Source of the DNA: GWF2-33-9 sp964500435
GTDB taxonomy: Bacteria > Bacteroidota > Ignavibacteria > Kapaibacteriales > UBA2268
Assembly (NCBI GenBank): GCA_964500435.1
Contig: CAZCNL010000001.1
Coordinates: 1 to 64,000 of the forward strand
DNA: 64,000 nucleotides
Reading direction: 5' to 3'
The notes under the pieces are model-generated. The model worked only from the letters and a program-made list of their open reading frames with translations, did not search any database and had not been told where the DNA came from. Each line of letters opens with the position of its first letter. Position 1 is the stretch's first letter. This document shows, in pieces, positions 26,128 to 35,461 of the stretch. Made by a program: the position numbers and the translations under genes.

Positions 26128-26224
26128 ATTCGTTTTTTCTTTTAAATTTTGAAACTAAATTCAAAAACCTCGTGTTCATCATATATTTCAGAAAATTAAA
26201 ATTGAAAACATTAAAAAAAAATAA

Positions 26225-26246
26225 TTTATTAGATGCATCTAATAAA
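26225..26246. promoter_or_regulatory. 22-bp perfect palindrome
   Basis: The sequence reads the same on both strands, with the core TTAGATGCATCTAA centred on GC. There is no loop and no T-run, so a dimeric regulator site is more likely than a terminator. It lies about 180 bases upstream of the cytochrome operon. Confidence 0.5.
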
Positions 26247-26300
26247 AATATTTCTCATAAATAATGAATAATAATTAATTTAAATTTGAATCTTTAAACA

Positions 26301-26336
26301 TCGTAAGAATAAATATAATCGTAAGAATAAATATAA
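26301..26336. repeat. Tandem 18-bp direct repeat, two copies
   Basis: The unit TCGTAAGAATAAATATAA occurs at 26301-26318 and again at 26319-26336 without mismatch. It may be a paired regulator site or simple replication slippage. Confidence 0.8.
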
Positions 26337-26428
26337 TATGTTATTCACAGAAACAAATTATTTGGTTAATTCCTTGAAATAAAGGAAATTATGAATTTAT
26401 TGTCAAAAAGGGTTATAAAGTAATGAAA

Positions 26429-28153
26429 CTAATTTTTAAAAGAGTTGATAAGTTCCTTCGCTGCTTCGATAGAATTATCTGAAACAGTAGTACCAGAGAG
26501 GAATTTAGCGATTTCAATTTCTTTTTCCCTTTCATTTAATACTTTTGCTGTTGATATAGTTTTATTTTTGTCGTGAATTTTTTCAATGTAAATTATATTT
26601 GTACCAGCAGCTGCAACTTGAGGTGAATGGGTGATACATATGATTTGATGGTAGTTTGCAAGTCGTCGCATCTGCAATCCTACTTTTTGGGCTATTAGTC
26701 CACTAACCCCGGAATCAATTTCATCAAATACTAAAATTGGTAGATTAATATCATTTGCTGCCATGCTTTTCAAAGCTAACATAATTCGAGAAATTTCACC
26801 TCCCGAAGCGACTTTGCTTAATTCTTTAGCTTTTTCTCCGTTGTTTGTTGAGATATTAAATGATATATAATCTATTCCATTGTCAATCAACTTATATATA
26901 ATGTTATTGGTTGTATATGTCATTTCTTGTATATTTTCGGAAATGCTGTAATGATGTTCAATTTGAAAAGATATGTACGAAAATCCAAGGTCTTTGAGGA
27001 TTTTTTCGATTTCATAAGTAAAGCGTTCAAAAATTTGTTTTCTTTTATTTGATAATTCAATTGCAACTTGCTTTGCATTTTCAAGTAATTCATTAATCTT
27101 GTTTGTATAGTAATTTAATCTTTGATTTTCAGGTGATAGAGTTGACAGTTTTTCTTCAATCGAATTTTTTAATTCTAAGATTTCTTCGATACTTCCAAAT
27201 TTTCTTTTAAGTTTTTGAATTTGGAATAATCTTTGGTTAATTGTTTCAATTCTCTCAGGGTTAAACTCAAAATTTTGTAAAAATTCATTAGAGTAATTTG
27301 CAATTTCTTTTAAATAAGTTTTAATATTAAAAATTTCAGTAGCAAACTCTTCAAAGGATTTTTGAAATTTCCCAACAACATATAATTTTCTTTCAATTAT
27401 ATTTAATTTATCATAAATTGAATTTTCGGAATCATATAAATCATTCAAGATTTCACTAATATTTGAGAAAATAACTTCTGAGTTTTCAAGTGTTTTTAAT
27501 TCAGTTTCTAATTCTACATCTTCATTAATTTTTGGATTTACTAAAGAAATTTCTGCAAATTGATTTTTTAGAATTTCGATTTGCTGATTATTCAGCTCTA
27601 AATTTTCTTTAAAAAGTTTGAATTCTTTATATAATGATTTTAATTCGAAATAAAGGGCTTTATATTCTTTTAATAATGAAAAATTATCAGCGAAGGCATC
27701 TATGATTTTAATATGGTTTTTAGAATTTAAAAGTTGTTGGTGTTCGTACTGTCCATGAAAATCTATGATTAAATCACCTAAAGTTTGAAGGAGTGAAAAG
27801 GATGCCGGAGTATCATTAATAAAATTTCGAGTATTTCCATTTAATGATATTTCTCGTCGAATAATTAATTGATTATTATTCCCAATCTCTTCAGATTCGT
27901 ATTCATTATCTTTTAAAAATGTCCAAACTAAATGGTTCATTGGGAAAAGAAAAGTACCTTCAATAATTGCTTTTCTTTCACCTGTGCGGATTAATGACGG
28001 AGATGCTTTTTCGCCAAGCAAAATTGAAAGCGAGTCGATGATTATAGATTTGCCCGCACCTGTTTCACCGATTATAATATTTAATTTATCATCAAAATTT
28101 ATTTCGATTTCTTCGATTATTGCAAAGTTTTTTATTATTAAATTCTTTAACAT
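26429..28153 (-). CDS. recN: DNA repair protein RecN
   Basis: 574 residues, typical of RecN, an SMC-like ATPase that acts early in double-strand break repair. Walker A is GETGAGKS (about 31-38) within the family start LIIKNFAIIEEIEINF. A central coiled-coil region (about 160-360) follows. The C-terminal ATPase half has the signature KVASGGEISRIMLALK, Walker B LVFDEIDSGVSG and the closing ITHSPQVAAAG. No LexA-like box is seen before it. Confidence 0.95.
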   Translation of the reverse strand: MLKNLIIKNFAIIEEIEINFDDKLNIIIGETGAGKSIIIDSLSILLGEKASPSLIRTGERKAIIEGTFLFPMNHLVWTFLKDNEYESEEIGNNNQLIIRREISLNGNTRNFINDTPASFSLLQTLGDLIIDFHGQYEHQQLLNSKNHIKIIDAFADNFSLLKEYKALYFELKSLYKEFKLFKENLELNNQQIEILKNQFAEISLVNPKINEDVELETELKTLENSEVIFSNISEILNDLYDSENSIYDKLNIIERKLYVVGKFQKSFEEFATEIFNIKTYLKEIANYSNEFLQNFEFNPERIETINQRLFQIQKLKRKFGSIEEILELKNSIEEKLSTLSPENQRLNYYTNKINELLENAKQVAIELSNKRKQIFERFTYEIEKILKDLGFSYISFQIEHHYSISENIQEMTYTTNNIIYKLIDNGIDYISFNISTNNGEKAKELSKVASGGEISRIMLALKSMAANDINLPILVFDEIDSGVSGLIAQKVGLQMRRLANYHQIICITHSPQVAAAGTNIIYIEKIHDKNKTISTAKVLNEREKEIEIAKFLSGTTVSDNSIEAAKELINSFKN

Positions 28154-28183
28154 AAATTTATAAATTTATAAATTGTGTAATAA

Positions 28184-28191
28184 CAAAATTA
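28184..28191 (-). promoter_or_regulatory. Candidate -7 element for recN
   Basis: TAATTTTG on the minus strand lies 30 bases before the recN ATG. No -33 TTTG is found at the right distance. Confidence 0.35.
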
Positions 28192-28245
28192 AAAAAACAA
28201 TTAAATTAATGAGGATAAATAAAAACAAAATTGTGGAATTTGAAT

Positions 28246-29322
28246 TTATGAATTTTCTTGTTGATTGTTATTATCTTCTTTTTTGAAGGAAATATTAAAA
28301 ATGTAACCCCAGACCTTATCTTTATAAATAAAATAACCACCAGCAAGAATTTGAACTAAATAATTGACTCCGTGATTTACAGTTGCATATGCTAAAGCCT
28401 GTTCACCTGAAATACCATAAAATTTTACTAAAATGATTTTCACAATCCAGTGAAATACACCAATTGAACCAGGTGTGGGAGCAACTGAAAAACTGATACC
28501 GGAGGCAACTAAAAGTAAAACGGCGTCCAAAAAATTCAGACCTTGCGATGAAAAATCAAATGCATAAAACATTATAAAAAGTGGCAAAGAATAAAAGAAC
28601 CAAATAATAGCAGATTCCAAAAAGAGCTTAAAATACATACTCGGTTCTTTGATTATGGCAAAGCCTGTTCGGAATTTTTCAAAAATATCACGTAATTTTA
28701 TATATAGATTTTCAGAAAATGGTTTTACTAATTTTGATAGCAAAAAATGAAAAAAAGGTGGATAAAACGTAAAAATCACTATAATTATTAAGGAAAGAGA
28801 TAAATATAAAATTTTACTGATATCAATTGATGGTGGCAATAATGATAAAATTTTATTGCTGAATAAAATAAAAGTGATGCCGAAAAGAATTAGTAAAGTG
28901 AAAACATCTAATAATCTCTCTAATATGATTGTTGCAAATGTTGTAGAAAAAGAAATTTTCTCTTGCTTGGCATAAATAAATGGTCTTACGATTTCACCGC
29001 CACGAGGTAAAATATTATTGACCGCATAACCAATCATCACCGAAGAAAATAAATTTCGAACACTTGGAGCTGAATAAAAGGGTTTGAGAATTGTTTTCCA
29101 TCTAATTGCTCTAAACCAATGAGATAAAAGCATTATAGGAATTGGAAGTAAAATGTACAAATAATTTGCTTGAAGTATAATGTTAAATAATAATTTATAA
29201 TCAATACCGCTGAAAGCCAAATAAGTCGAAACAATTACTATTAGAGCAGTAATGATATTTTTAATTATTTTCTTCGAATTCGAAGAGTTGTTATTTATTT
29301 GATTATTTTGAGAATCTTTCAA
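28246..29322 (-). CDS. YbhN/AglD-type flippase-like membrane protein
   Basis: 358 residues with a soluble polar N-terminus (about 1-20) and eight or so helices. It has the LPG-synthase TM-region pattern: FRAIRWKTIL near 70-79, GYAVNNILPRGGEIVRPF (about 95-112) and TTFATIILERLLDV. The late PTPGSIGVFHWI segment is also typical. These proteins are uncharacterised or linked to lipid or glycan transfer across the inner membrane, and lack the MprF synthase domain. It begins two bases after the rdgB stop, so the two are probably cotranscribed. Confidence 0.85.
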   Translation of the reverse strand: MKDSQNNQINNNSSNSKKIIKNIITALIVIVSTYLAFSGIDYKLLFNIILQANYLYILLPIPIMLLSHWFRAIRWKTILKPFYSAPSVRNLFSSVMIGYAVNNILPRGGEIVRPFIYAKQEKISFSTTFATIILERLLDVFTLLILFGITFILFSNKILSLLPPSIDISKILYLSLSLIIIVIFTFYPPFFHFLLSKLVKPFSENLYIKLRDIFEKFRTGFAIIKEPSMYFKLFLESAIIWFFYSLPLFIMFYAFDFSSQGLNFLDAVLLLVASGISFSVAPTPGSIGVFHWIVKIILVKFYGISGEQALAYATVNHGVNYLVQILAGGYFIYKDKVWGYIFNISFKKEDNNNQQENS

Positions 29323-29324
29323 TG

Positions 29325-29936
29325 TTAATCTATTATATTTAAATTTTGTTCTTTTAATAACTTGATGAAATTAGTTAGTGCGATTGCTCTGTGAGAAATT
29401 TTATTTTTGACAAATTCATCGATTTGAGCAAAAGTTTTATAAAAACCCTCAGGGATAAATAGCGGATCATAACCGAAACCGCCTTTACCGAGCTCTTCGG
29501 TTATTACTTTGCCTTTACAAATACCTTCTGAAAAAATTGTATTTATTCCATCAAAGTAACAAAAAACACAACGAAATTGAGCAGGGGATTCGTTTAAGCC
29601 AAGAGATTTTAGTTGCTGAATTAACTTTTTTCGATTATCATAATCATTAGCATTGATACCTGCAAAACGAGAAGAATAAAGACCCGGCGAGCCATTTAAC
29701 GCTTCAACCTCTAACCCAGAATCATCACTTAAAGTCGGAATATTAAATTGTTTATAAAAAGCTTTAGCTTTTATTTCTGCATTTTCTATGAAAGAATTTC
29801 CATTTTCATCAACATCTAATTTGTTCTTTGATATGTTTTGAGGTGTGATAATTTCGGGAACGAATTTATTGATTGCAAAAATATGTTTAATTTCTTTTAA
29901 CTTATTGCGATTATTAGTGGCTAGAAGAATTTTCAT
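29325..29936 (-). CDS. rdgB: XTP/dITP diphosphatase (RdgB/HAM1)
   Basis: 203 residues, full length for RdgB, which hydrolyses dITP, XTP and ITP to monophosphates to keep them out of DNA and RNA. The N-terminal phosphate loop is LLATNNRNKLKEI (about 4-16). The catalytic region is LSDDSGLEVEALNGSPGLYSS near 68-88, and the C-terminal motif is KGGFGYDPLFIPEG followed by KISHRAIAL. It is upstream of the flippase-like gene with a two-base gap. Confidence 0.95.
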   Translation of the reverse strand: MKILLATNNRNKLKEIKHIFAINKFVPEIITPQNISKNKLDVDENGNSFIENAEIKAKAFYKQFNIPTLSDDSGLEVEALNGSPGLYSSRFAGINANDYDNRKKLIQQLKSLGLNESPAQFRCVFCYFDGINTIFSEGICKGKVITEELGKGGFGYDPLFIPEGFYKTFAQIDEFVKNKISHRAIALTNFIKLLKEQNLNIID

Positions 29937-30059
29937 AAATTTAGATCAGTAAAAAAATATAAGTAATGATAAAAAGTTGCAAATTACACAATTTTCATCA
30001 AAGAAAAATGTGTAATATTTTACATAGTATACATCAAAATGTAAAAAAAAGTTTACACT

Positions 30060-30094
30060 TTTGTTGTATATTTCAAAATTATTTATTATTTTTG
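30060..30094 (+). promoter_or_regulatory. Probable promoter for recJ
   Basis: TATTTTTG at 30087-30094 fits the -7 consensus, with TTTG at 30060-30063 (23-base spacing, a little long) or GTTG at 30063-30066 (20 bases) as the -33 box. Confidence 0.45.
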
Positions 30095-30121
30095 TAACAA
30101 TTAATGTAAACTGGATTTAAA

Positions 30122-31822
30122 TTGACCTTCAATTGGAGGATAAGTGAAAATTTCGATGATGTTACCGTACAAAACTTAGCAAAATTACTGAAAGTACCGA
30201 AAAGTCTTGTTAAAGTTCTCTTAGCAAGAAATTTTAATGATTATGAAAGCGCAAATAAATTCCTATACCCATCTTTAAAGGACTTATATGACCCTTTTTT
30301 GATGGTGGAAATGGAAAAAACTGTCGACAGAATCGTTAAAGCTAAAGAAAATAACGAGATTATTTGGGTACATGGAGATTATGATGCTGACGGTACATCA
30401 AGTGTAGCAATGCTTACAGATTTTCTGCGAAGCATTGGCTGCAAGGTTAATTATTATATTCCTGACCGTTTTACCGAAGGTTTCGGACTTTCAGAAAATA
30501 GCATATCAAAAGCAAAAAAAGTTGGTGCTTCTCTTATTATTTCTGTTGATGTTGGAATCACTGCATATGAACAAGCTCAATATGCAAAGAAATTAGGTGT
30601 TGATCTGATTATTGTTGACCATCACGAACCTAACGAAAATATTCCAGGAGCCTTTAGTATCTTAGACCCACTTTTGCCTGGATGCCCATATCCTTTTAAA
30701 AATTTATCTGCAAGCGGAGTTGCTTTTAAATTAATTCAGGCAATAGGACAAAAATTGAACTTAGGCGATACTATTTTTTCTTATTTAGATTTAGTTGCTA
30801 TTGCTTCAATTTCTGATATGGTTCCATTAGTTGACGAAAATAGGGTTTTTGTTCATTATGGAGTAAAGCAAATTAATGAAAACCCACGTCCAGGAATTAG
30901 AGGACTACTTTATTGCACAGGATTGGAAAAAGGTGAAGTTCTCTCGACAAATATCGTATATGCTATGGCACCTTTAATCAATGCAGCAGGTCGTTTAGGT
31001 GATGCAAACAGGTCAGTAGATATGCTGATTCAAAAAGATGTTAATATGGCGTTCAGGATTGCTCAAGAACTTGAAGAAGAAAATAGAAAACGACGACTAC
31101 TTGATCAGCAAGTATTTGATGAATCAATACCAATGGCTGAAGAAATGTTGCGATTTAATAAACATCGTTCTTTAGTTCTTCATAATAATACTTGGCATGC
31201 TGGTGTGATTGGTATTGTTGCTTCTCGTCTTGTTGATAGGTTCAAAGTTCCTACCATACTTTTAACAACAATTGACGGAATGGCAAAAGGTTCCGCAAGA
31301 AGCACAAATAATTTTGATATTTATGCTGCTTTAAAAGCAAATTCTAATTTTTTAATTGAATTCGGTGGTCATCGTCATGCCGCTGGGTTAACATTAAAAA
31401 TTGAAGATGTCCCGGAATTTCGTAAGAAAATTGATGAAATTGCAAGACAAAAAATTACTGATGAGATGCTTCAACCAGAAATTACAATTGATGAAGAACT
31501 TTCATTTAATGAACTATCTCCTTTGGTTATTAATTCATTAAATATGCTCGCTCCGTTTGGTTTTGCTAACGAACGACCTTTATTTGTTGCAAGAGGTGTG
31601 AGGTCAATAAATGGACTCAAAATGCTTGGAAATAATACGTTTAAATTCCGTGCAAAACAAAATAATTTCGTAATTGATGCAATTGCTCCTTCACTTGCAA
31701 ATAAAGCTCATTTAATTACAAATGGCAAGCCATTTTCAATAATTTACACAATCGATGGTCTTGGTCAAGGTAACATTAAATTCCCTCAATTAAATATAAA
31801 AGATATTGCCCCTGATGAATAA
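30122..31822 (+). CDS. recJ: Single-stranded-DNA exonuclease RecJ
   Basis: 566 residues, 5'-3' single-strand exonuclease for recombination and mismatch repair. The start is TTG (MTFNWRISENF), as the only nearby ATG (30114) is followed at once by a stop. DHH-family motifs are HGDYDADGT (about 84-92), SVDVGITA, the DHH motif as IVDHHEP and the later YAMAPLINAAGRLGD. The DHHA1 domain has GHRHAAG near 414-420. The last 17 bases overlap the Dna2-like gene, implying coupled translation. Confidence 0.93.
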   Translation: MTFNWRISENFDDVTVQNLAKLLKVPKSLVKVLLARNFNDYESANKFLYPSLKDLYDPFLMVEMEKTVDRIVKAKENNEIIWVHGDYDADGTSSVAMLTDFLRSIGCKVNYYIPDRFTEGFGLSENSISKAKKVGASLIISVDVGITAYEQAQYAKKLGVDLIIVDHHEPNENIPGAFSILDPLLPGCPYPFKNLSASGVAFKLIQAIGQKLNLGDTIFSYLDLVAIASISDMVPLVDENRVFVHYGVKQINENPRPGIRGLLYCTGLEKGEVLSTNIVYAMAPLINAAGRLGDANRSVDMLIQKDVNMAFRIAQELEEENRKRRLLDQQVFDESIPMAEEMLRFNKHRSLVLHNNTWHAGVIGIVASRLVDRFKVPTILLTTIDGMAKGSARSTNNFDIYAALKANSNFLIEFGGHRHAAGLTLKIEDVPEFRKKIDEIARQKITDEMLQPEITIDEELSFNELSPLVINSLNMLAPFGFANERPLFVARGVRSINGLKMLGNNTFKFRAKQNNFVIDAIAPSLANKAHLITNGKPFSIIYTIDGLGQGNIKFPQLNIKDIAPDE

Positions 31823-34800
31823 TTCATATTTCAATGAATATATCAGAACTTTTACGCTTGACCTTGATAAAATCCTCGATAATGAAAAGTTTGATTATAA
31901 TCTAAAAACTTTAGAAGTAATCAAACTTTTTTTTAACTTATTATACCATTTGACTTTTCAACAAAATCAACTATTCCCATCAAATTATGCAAGATGGGTT
32001 TATTTGGTTAATTTATATGAATTACCTGTATCTTCTGCTAACTTTATAACCAAATTAAATAATTTAAAACGAAAAGCTTCAAAATACAATATCATTAAAG
32101 AAAATGATTTTAAGCAATTAATTAATCAAATAAGAAATTATCTTGCAATCTTTTCGAATGAAGAAAGTGAATTTATAGAATATGTTCAAGATGAAAATAC
32201 AGAAATTTTACAAACTGAAAGTAATTTATATTCATTCAAAGCAATTGTATTAGATAAAAGAATAAAGACAAACTCTTCACCAATCAAAGCATTAATTTGT
32301 TTAACGGAAGATTTCGGAAAAGTATTTATAAAATTAAATAAAAAATATGATTATATTTATAACATTGTTGAAAAAAATTCTTCGTTAAAATTTGTAGATT
32401 TAATAGAATATAATATCCAGAATAAAGCATTCGAAGTTACTGAAAACAGTTATATTACTTTTGAACCTGATATGCTTATTGATATTACCGGGATAGCGGA
32501 TTGTTTTACATTTTATGAAATCAACCCATTACTTTCAATTTTGAATTTACTTACTTTACGAAACGATTCAAATTATTATACATTAAGAGGCAATGTTGTC
32601 AATTCAATTTTTGACGACTTAGTTTCAAAGGCAAGTGTTGATTTTGAGACATCTTTCAATAAATCATTAAAAATAAAGCCTATAAGATTACTACTATTAG
32701 ACGATGAAAAAATGATTGACAAATTAAAAGATGAAACAAAAAATCATTTTAATGTAATTTCTAATAATGTAGCGAAACTTCCATATGGATTATTATTCAT
32801 AGAACCATCATTTATTTCGTATGATTTTGGAATTCAAGGACGTTTAGATTTATTAATACAATCTAACGAAGATGAAAGATTGAAAGAAGTAGTCGAATTA
32901 AAATCAGGTAATGCCCCAAATTCTAATTTGAAATTGACGATAGATTATAAACAACTTTATTTGAATACTTGGCATAATCATTCTGCTCAAGCAAATGGGT
33001 ATAATCTTCTTTTAGAATCTGTTTTTAACAAGAGGAAAGGGAACAGTTCGATTTTTTATTCCTCCGATTTATATACACCAATCAGAAATGTGGTAAATGA
33101 ATTAAAGATAAAACAAGAATTTATCAAAACAAGAAATTTAATTGCTCATTTTTTAATTAAATTTTCAAAGAATGAAATTGATTTATTTGAAAAATTAGAA
33201 AGAACCAAATTTAAAGATAATTTATCAGAAAAAAAGAGAACCAATTTTTTATTATCTATTAAGGAACTTGATACAAACGAAATAAAATACTTCAAGGCTG
33301 GTATTCGATTTATTATTCGTGAAGAAATTTACAATAAGTTAAATTTGCAAAATAATGGCGAGAATTATTCAAAATTAAACTTTACTTTTGACGAAAAATT
33401 AGAAAAATTTTCGGTTTTAAATAATTTAAAACTAATCATTGAACAATCCAATTTAGACTTGTTGCATCTTTATTTTGAATTTCCTGATAATTCTGAAAAT
33501 ATTAATTTCTTTCGAAAGGGTGATCAATGCATAGTTTATCCTATTGAGGTTTCGGATGACCCAACTAAATTTTATATTTTTAAAGGTTTTATAGCAGAAA
33601 TCACAAATCAAGGCATTACAATTAGTTTATTAAATAAAAGTTTAAATTTATTTTTGTTGAAAACATATGACCATTGGGTAATCGAAGTAGACCGTTCTGA
33701 TTCACTTGTAAGAAAGCAACTTTCTTCTTTTCTAAATTTTGTGAACGCCCCCAAAAGAATGAAAAATTTAATTTTAGGAATCCAGCGACCAACATTTTTA
33801 GATGCAAAATTACCAGAATTTGGGTATCTAAATTCTATTTCCCAAAAAATTTTTGAACAAGCAATAAATGCACAAGATTATTTTTTAATTCAAGGACCAC
33901 CAGGTACAGGAAAAACTTCAAGAATGTTGAAAGCCTTAGTGGAATATTATTATAAATACTCAACTAAAAAAATATTAATTTGTGCTTATACAAATAGGGC
34001 TGTAGACGAAATTTGCTCTGTTTTAGAAACTATTAACGAGAATTTTCCTTATATTAGAATTTCCAGTAAAGATGCAGGAAAACAAAATCATAAAAGTTTA
34101 CCATATTTGTCAGAAATTTTAACGCTTGAAGCTCTAAAAGAAATAATTGAAAACACGAGATTTTATATTTCGACTGTTAGTTCATTATATACAACAAACG
34201 AAATTTTTGAACTTGTCAAATTTGATATTTTAATTTTAGACGAAGCGAGTCAAGTTTTAGAAACTCAGATAGTTGGAATTATTTCAAAAGTCGACAAATT
34301 TATTTTAATCGGGGACGAAAAGCAATTACCTGCAATCGTCTTGCAAAATGAGGAAATGCCGGAAAAGAGTGAAAATAATTTGAAAAGTTTTTCTCATTCT
34401 TTATTGTCAAAATTACTTAAAAATGCTCGAGAAAATGATTGGACTGAAGTATATTCTACTTTAACCCAGCAAGGAAGAATGAATAAAAAAATTCAAGATC
34501 TTGCAAATTATTTGTTTTATGATGGGCAATTACAAGTAATAGAAGATAATTACAATCAAATAAAAGAATTTTCTGACTATATTTATGATTATGATGAATT
34601 TTTAAAATCAGTTTTAAGCGACAGGGTAGTTTTTGTCAATACACCCGCAGAACAAAATGTAAAATTCAACAAATTTGAAGTCAATTTTATTGCAAAATTT
34701 GTTGAAAAATTTGTTTCGTTCAATAAAGAAAACTTCACTAATCAGACTATTGGAATAATTTCGCCTTTTAGATTGCAATGCCGTGAAATTATAAAGAGAA

Positions 34801-35090
34801 TACCAGAGAATTACCAAAATTCAATTTTAGTTGATACTGTAGAAAGGTACCAAGGTTCTGAACGAGATGTTATTATCTTATCAATGGGAACAAACTATGG
34901 AACTCTGCTCAAAATGGTTTCGAATGAGATTGAAATTGATAATAAAATTATCGATAGAAAATTAAATGTAGCAATAACAAGAGCTAAAGAACACTTGATT
35001 ATTCTTGGAAACGAGCAACTCCTTTCTAATTCAACAGTTTATAGTAATCTTATTAAATGGATAAAACAGAATGGCAAAATTATCACATAA
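31806..35090 (+). CDS. Dna2-like PD-(D/E)XK nuclease-SF1 helicase
   Basis: 1094 residues. An N-terminal half of mostly unassigned sequence contains a PD-(D/E)XK-type core near 345-370: GRLDLL then VVELKSG, giving the Asp and Glu-x-Lys ligands. The C-terminal half is an SF1B helicase: Walker A QGPPGTGKTS (about 695-704), DEASQVLE (near 811), GDEKQLPA, then VERYQGSERDVII and NVAITRAKEHLII. This is the Dna2 domain order. The four Fe-S cysteines of eukaryotic Dna2 are not apparent. Overlap with recJ suggests joint processing of DNA ends or flaps. Confidence 0.85.
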   Translation: MPLMNNSYFNEYIRTFTLDLDKILDNEKFDYNLKTLEVIKLFFNLLYHLTFQQNQLFPSNYARWVYLVNLYELPVSSANFITKLNNLKRKASKYNIIKENDFKQLINQIRNYLAIFSNEESEFIEYVQDENTEILQTESNLYSFKAIVLDKRIKTNSSPIKALICLTEDFGKVFIKLNKKYDYIYNIVEKNSSLKFVDLIEYNIQNKAFEVTENSYITFEPDMLIDITGIADCFTFYEINPLLSILNLLTLRNDSNYYTLRGNVVNSIFDDLVSKASVDFETSFNKSLKIKPIRLLLLDDEKMIDKLKDETKNHFNVISNNVAKLPYGLLFIEPSFISYDFGIQGRLDLLIQSNEDERLKEVVELKSGNAPNSNLKLTIDYKQLYLNTWHNHSAQANGYNLLLESVFNKRKGNSSIFYSSDLYTPIRNVVNELKIKQEFIKTRNLIAHFLIKFSKNEIDLFEKLERTKFKDNLSEKKRTNFLLSIKELDTNEIKYFKAGIRFIIREEIYNKLNLQNNGENYSKLNFTFDEKLEKFSVLNNLKLIIEQSNLDLLHLYFEFPDNSENINFFRKGDQCIVYPIEVSDDPTKFYIFKGFIAEITNQGITISLLNKSLNLFLLKTYDHWVIEVDRSDSLVRKQLSSFLNFVNAPKRMKNLILGIQRPTFLDAKLPEFGYLNSISQKIFEQAINAQDYFLIQGPPGTGKTSRMLKALVEYYYKYSTKKILICAYTNRAVDEICSVLETINENFPYIRISSKDAGKQNHKSLPYLSEILTLEALKEIIENTRFYISTVSSLYTTNEIFELVKFDILILDEASQVLETQIVGIISKVDKFILIGDEKQLPAIVLQNEEMPEKSENNLKSFSHSLLSKLLKNARENDWTEVYSTLTQQGRMNKKIQDLANYLFYDGQLQVIEDNYNQIKEFSDYIYDYDEFLKSVLSDRVVFVNTPAEQNVKFNKFEVNFIAKFVEKFVSFNKENFTNQTIGIISPFRLQCREIIKRIPENYQNSILVDTVERYQGSERDVIILSMGTNYGTLLKMVSNEIEIDNKIIDRKLNVAITRAKEHLIILGNEQLLSNSTVYSNLIKWIKQNGKIIT

Positions 35091-35138
35091 TATTTGAATA
35101 AATAAATTTTGAAAATTATCATAAAAAAATTAAAAAAA

Positions 35139-35170
35139 TTTGGTTGTTATTATTTTTTTTCATAATTTTG
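35139..35170 (+). promoter_or_regulatory. Bacteroidota-type promoter for tRNA-Asp
   Basis: TTTG at 35139-35142 and TAATTTTG at 35163-35170 are 20 bases apart, an exact match to -33/-7 spacing. Transcription would start about 25 bases before the tRNA. Confidence 0.75.
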
Positions 35171-35201
35171 TATTCCTAATTATTTAGGTTCTTATAAAAA
35201 T

Positions 35202-35275
35202 GGTGTCGTAGTTCAGCTGGTTAGAATGCCTGCCTGTCACGCAGGAGGTCGAGAGTTCGAGTCTCTTCGACACCG
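35202..35275 (+). tRNA. tRNA-Asp (GTC)
   Basis: 74 bases with a full cloverleaf. The acceptor stem pairs GGTGTCG with CGACACC, followed by discriminator G. The anticodon arm CTGCC TGTCACG reads GTC for aspartate. The T arm has GTTCGAGTC. CCA is not encoded. Confidence 0.97.
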
Positions 35276-35278
35276 CTC

Positions 35279-35313
35279 AAAAAAGAAGGTGAACAACATT
35301 TACCTTCTTTTTT
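35279..35313 (+). terminator. Terminator after tRNA-Asp
   Basis: A 15-pair stem (35279-35293 with 35299-35313, core AAGAAGGT/ACCTTCTT, one G-T) has a CAACA loop and ends in six Ts, four bases after the tRNA. Confidence 0.85.
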
Positions 35314-35336
35314 AGTTTAAAGGTTATCCAAAATTA

Positions 35337-35409
<73 letters not shown>

Positions 35410-35461
35410 CACCCTCATTTTCGTAACATTCCTTATTTTTGTATAAATTCTTGAGGTTTAA

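Larger units (their letters stand above)
26045..26428. promoter_or_regulatory. Upstream control region of the cytochrome operon (384 bp)
   Basis: This AT-rich gap between the recN stop and the hexaheme lipoprotein start has no ORF. It contains a 19-bp palindrome (26109-26127), a 22-bp palindrome (26225-26246) and an 18-bp tandem repeat (26301-26336), each listed separately. I find no clear TAnnTTTG box on the minus strand. That would fit an alternative or activator-dependent promoter. Confidence 0.55.

Noticed and set aside
26225..26246. Palindrome as the recN terminator
   Set aside because: No loop and no following T-run on the minus strand; also about 180 bases after the recN stop.
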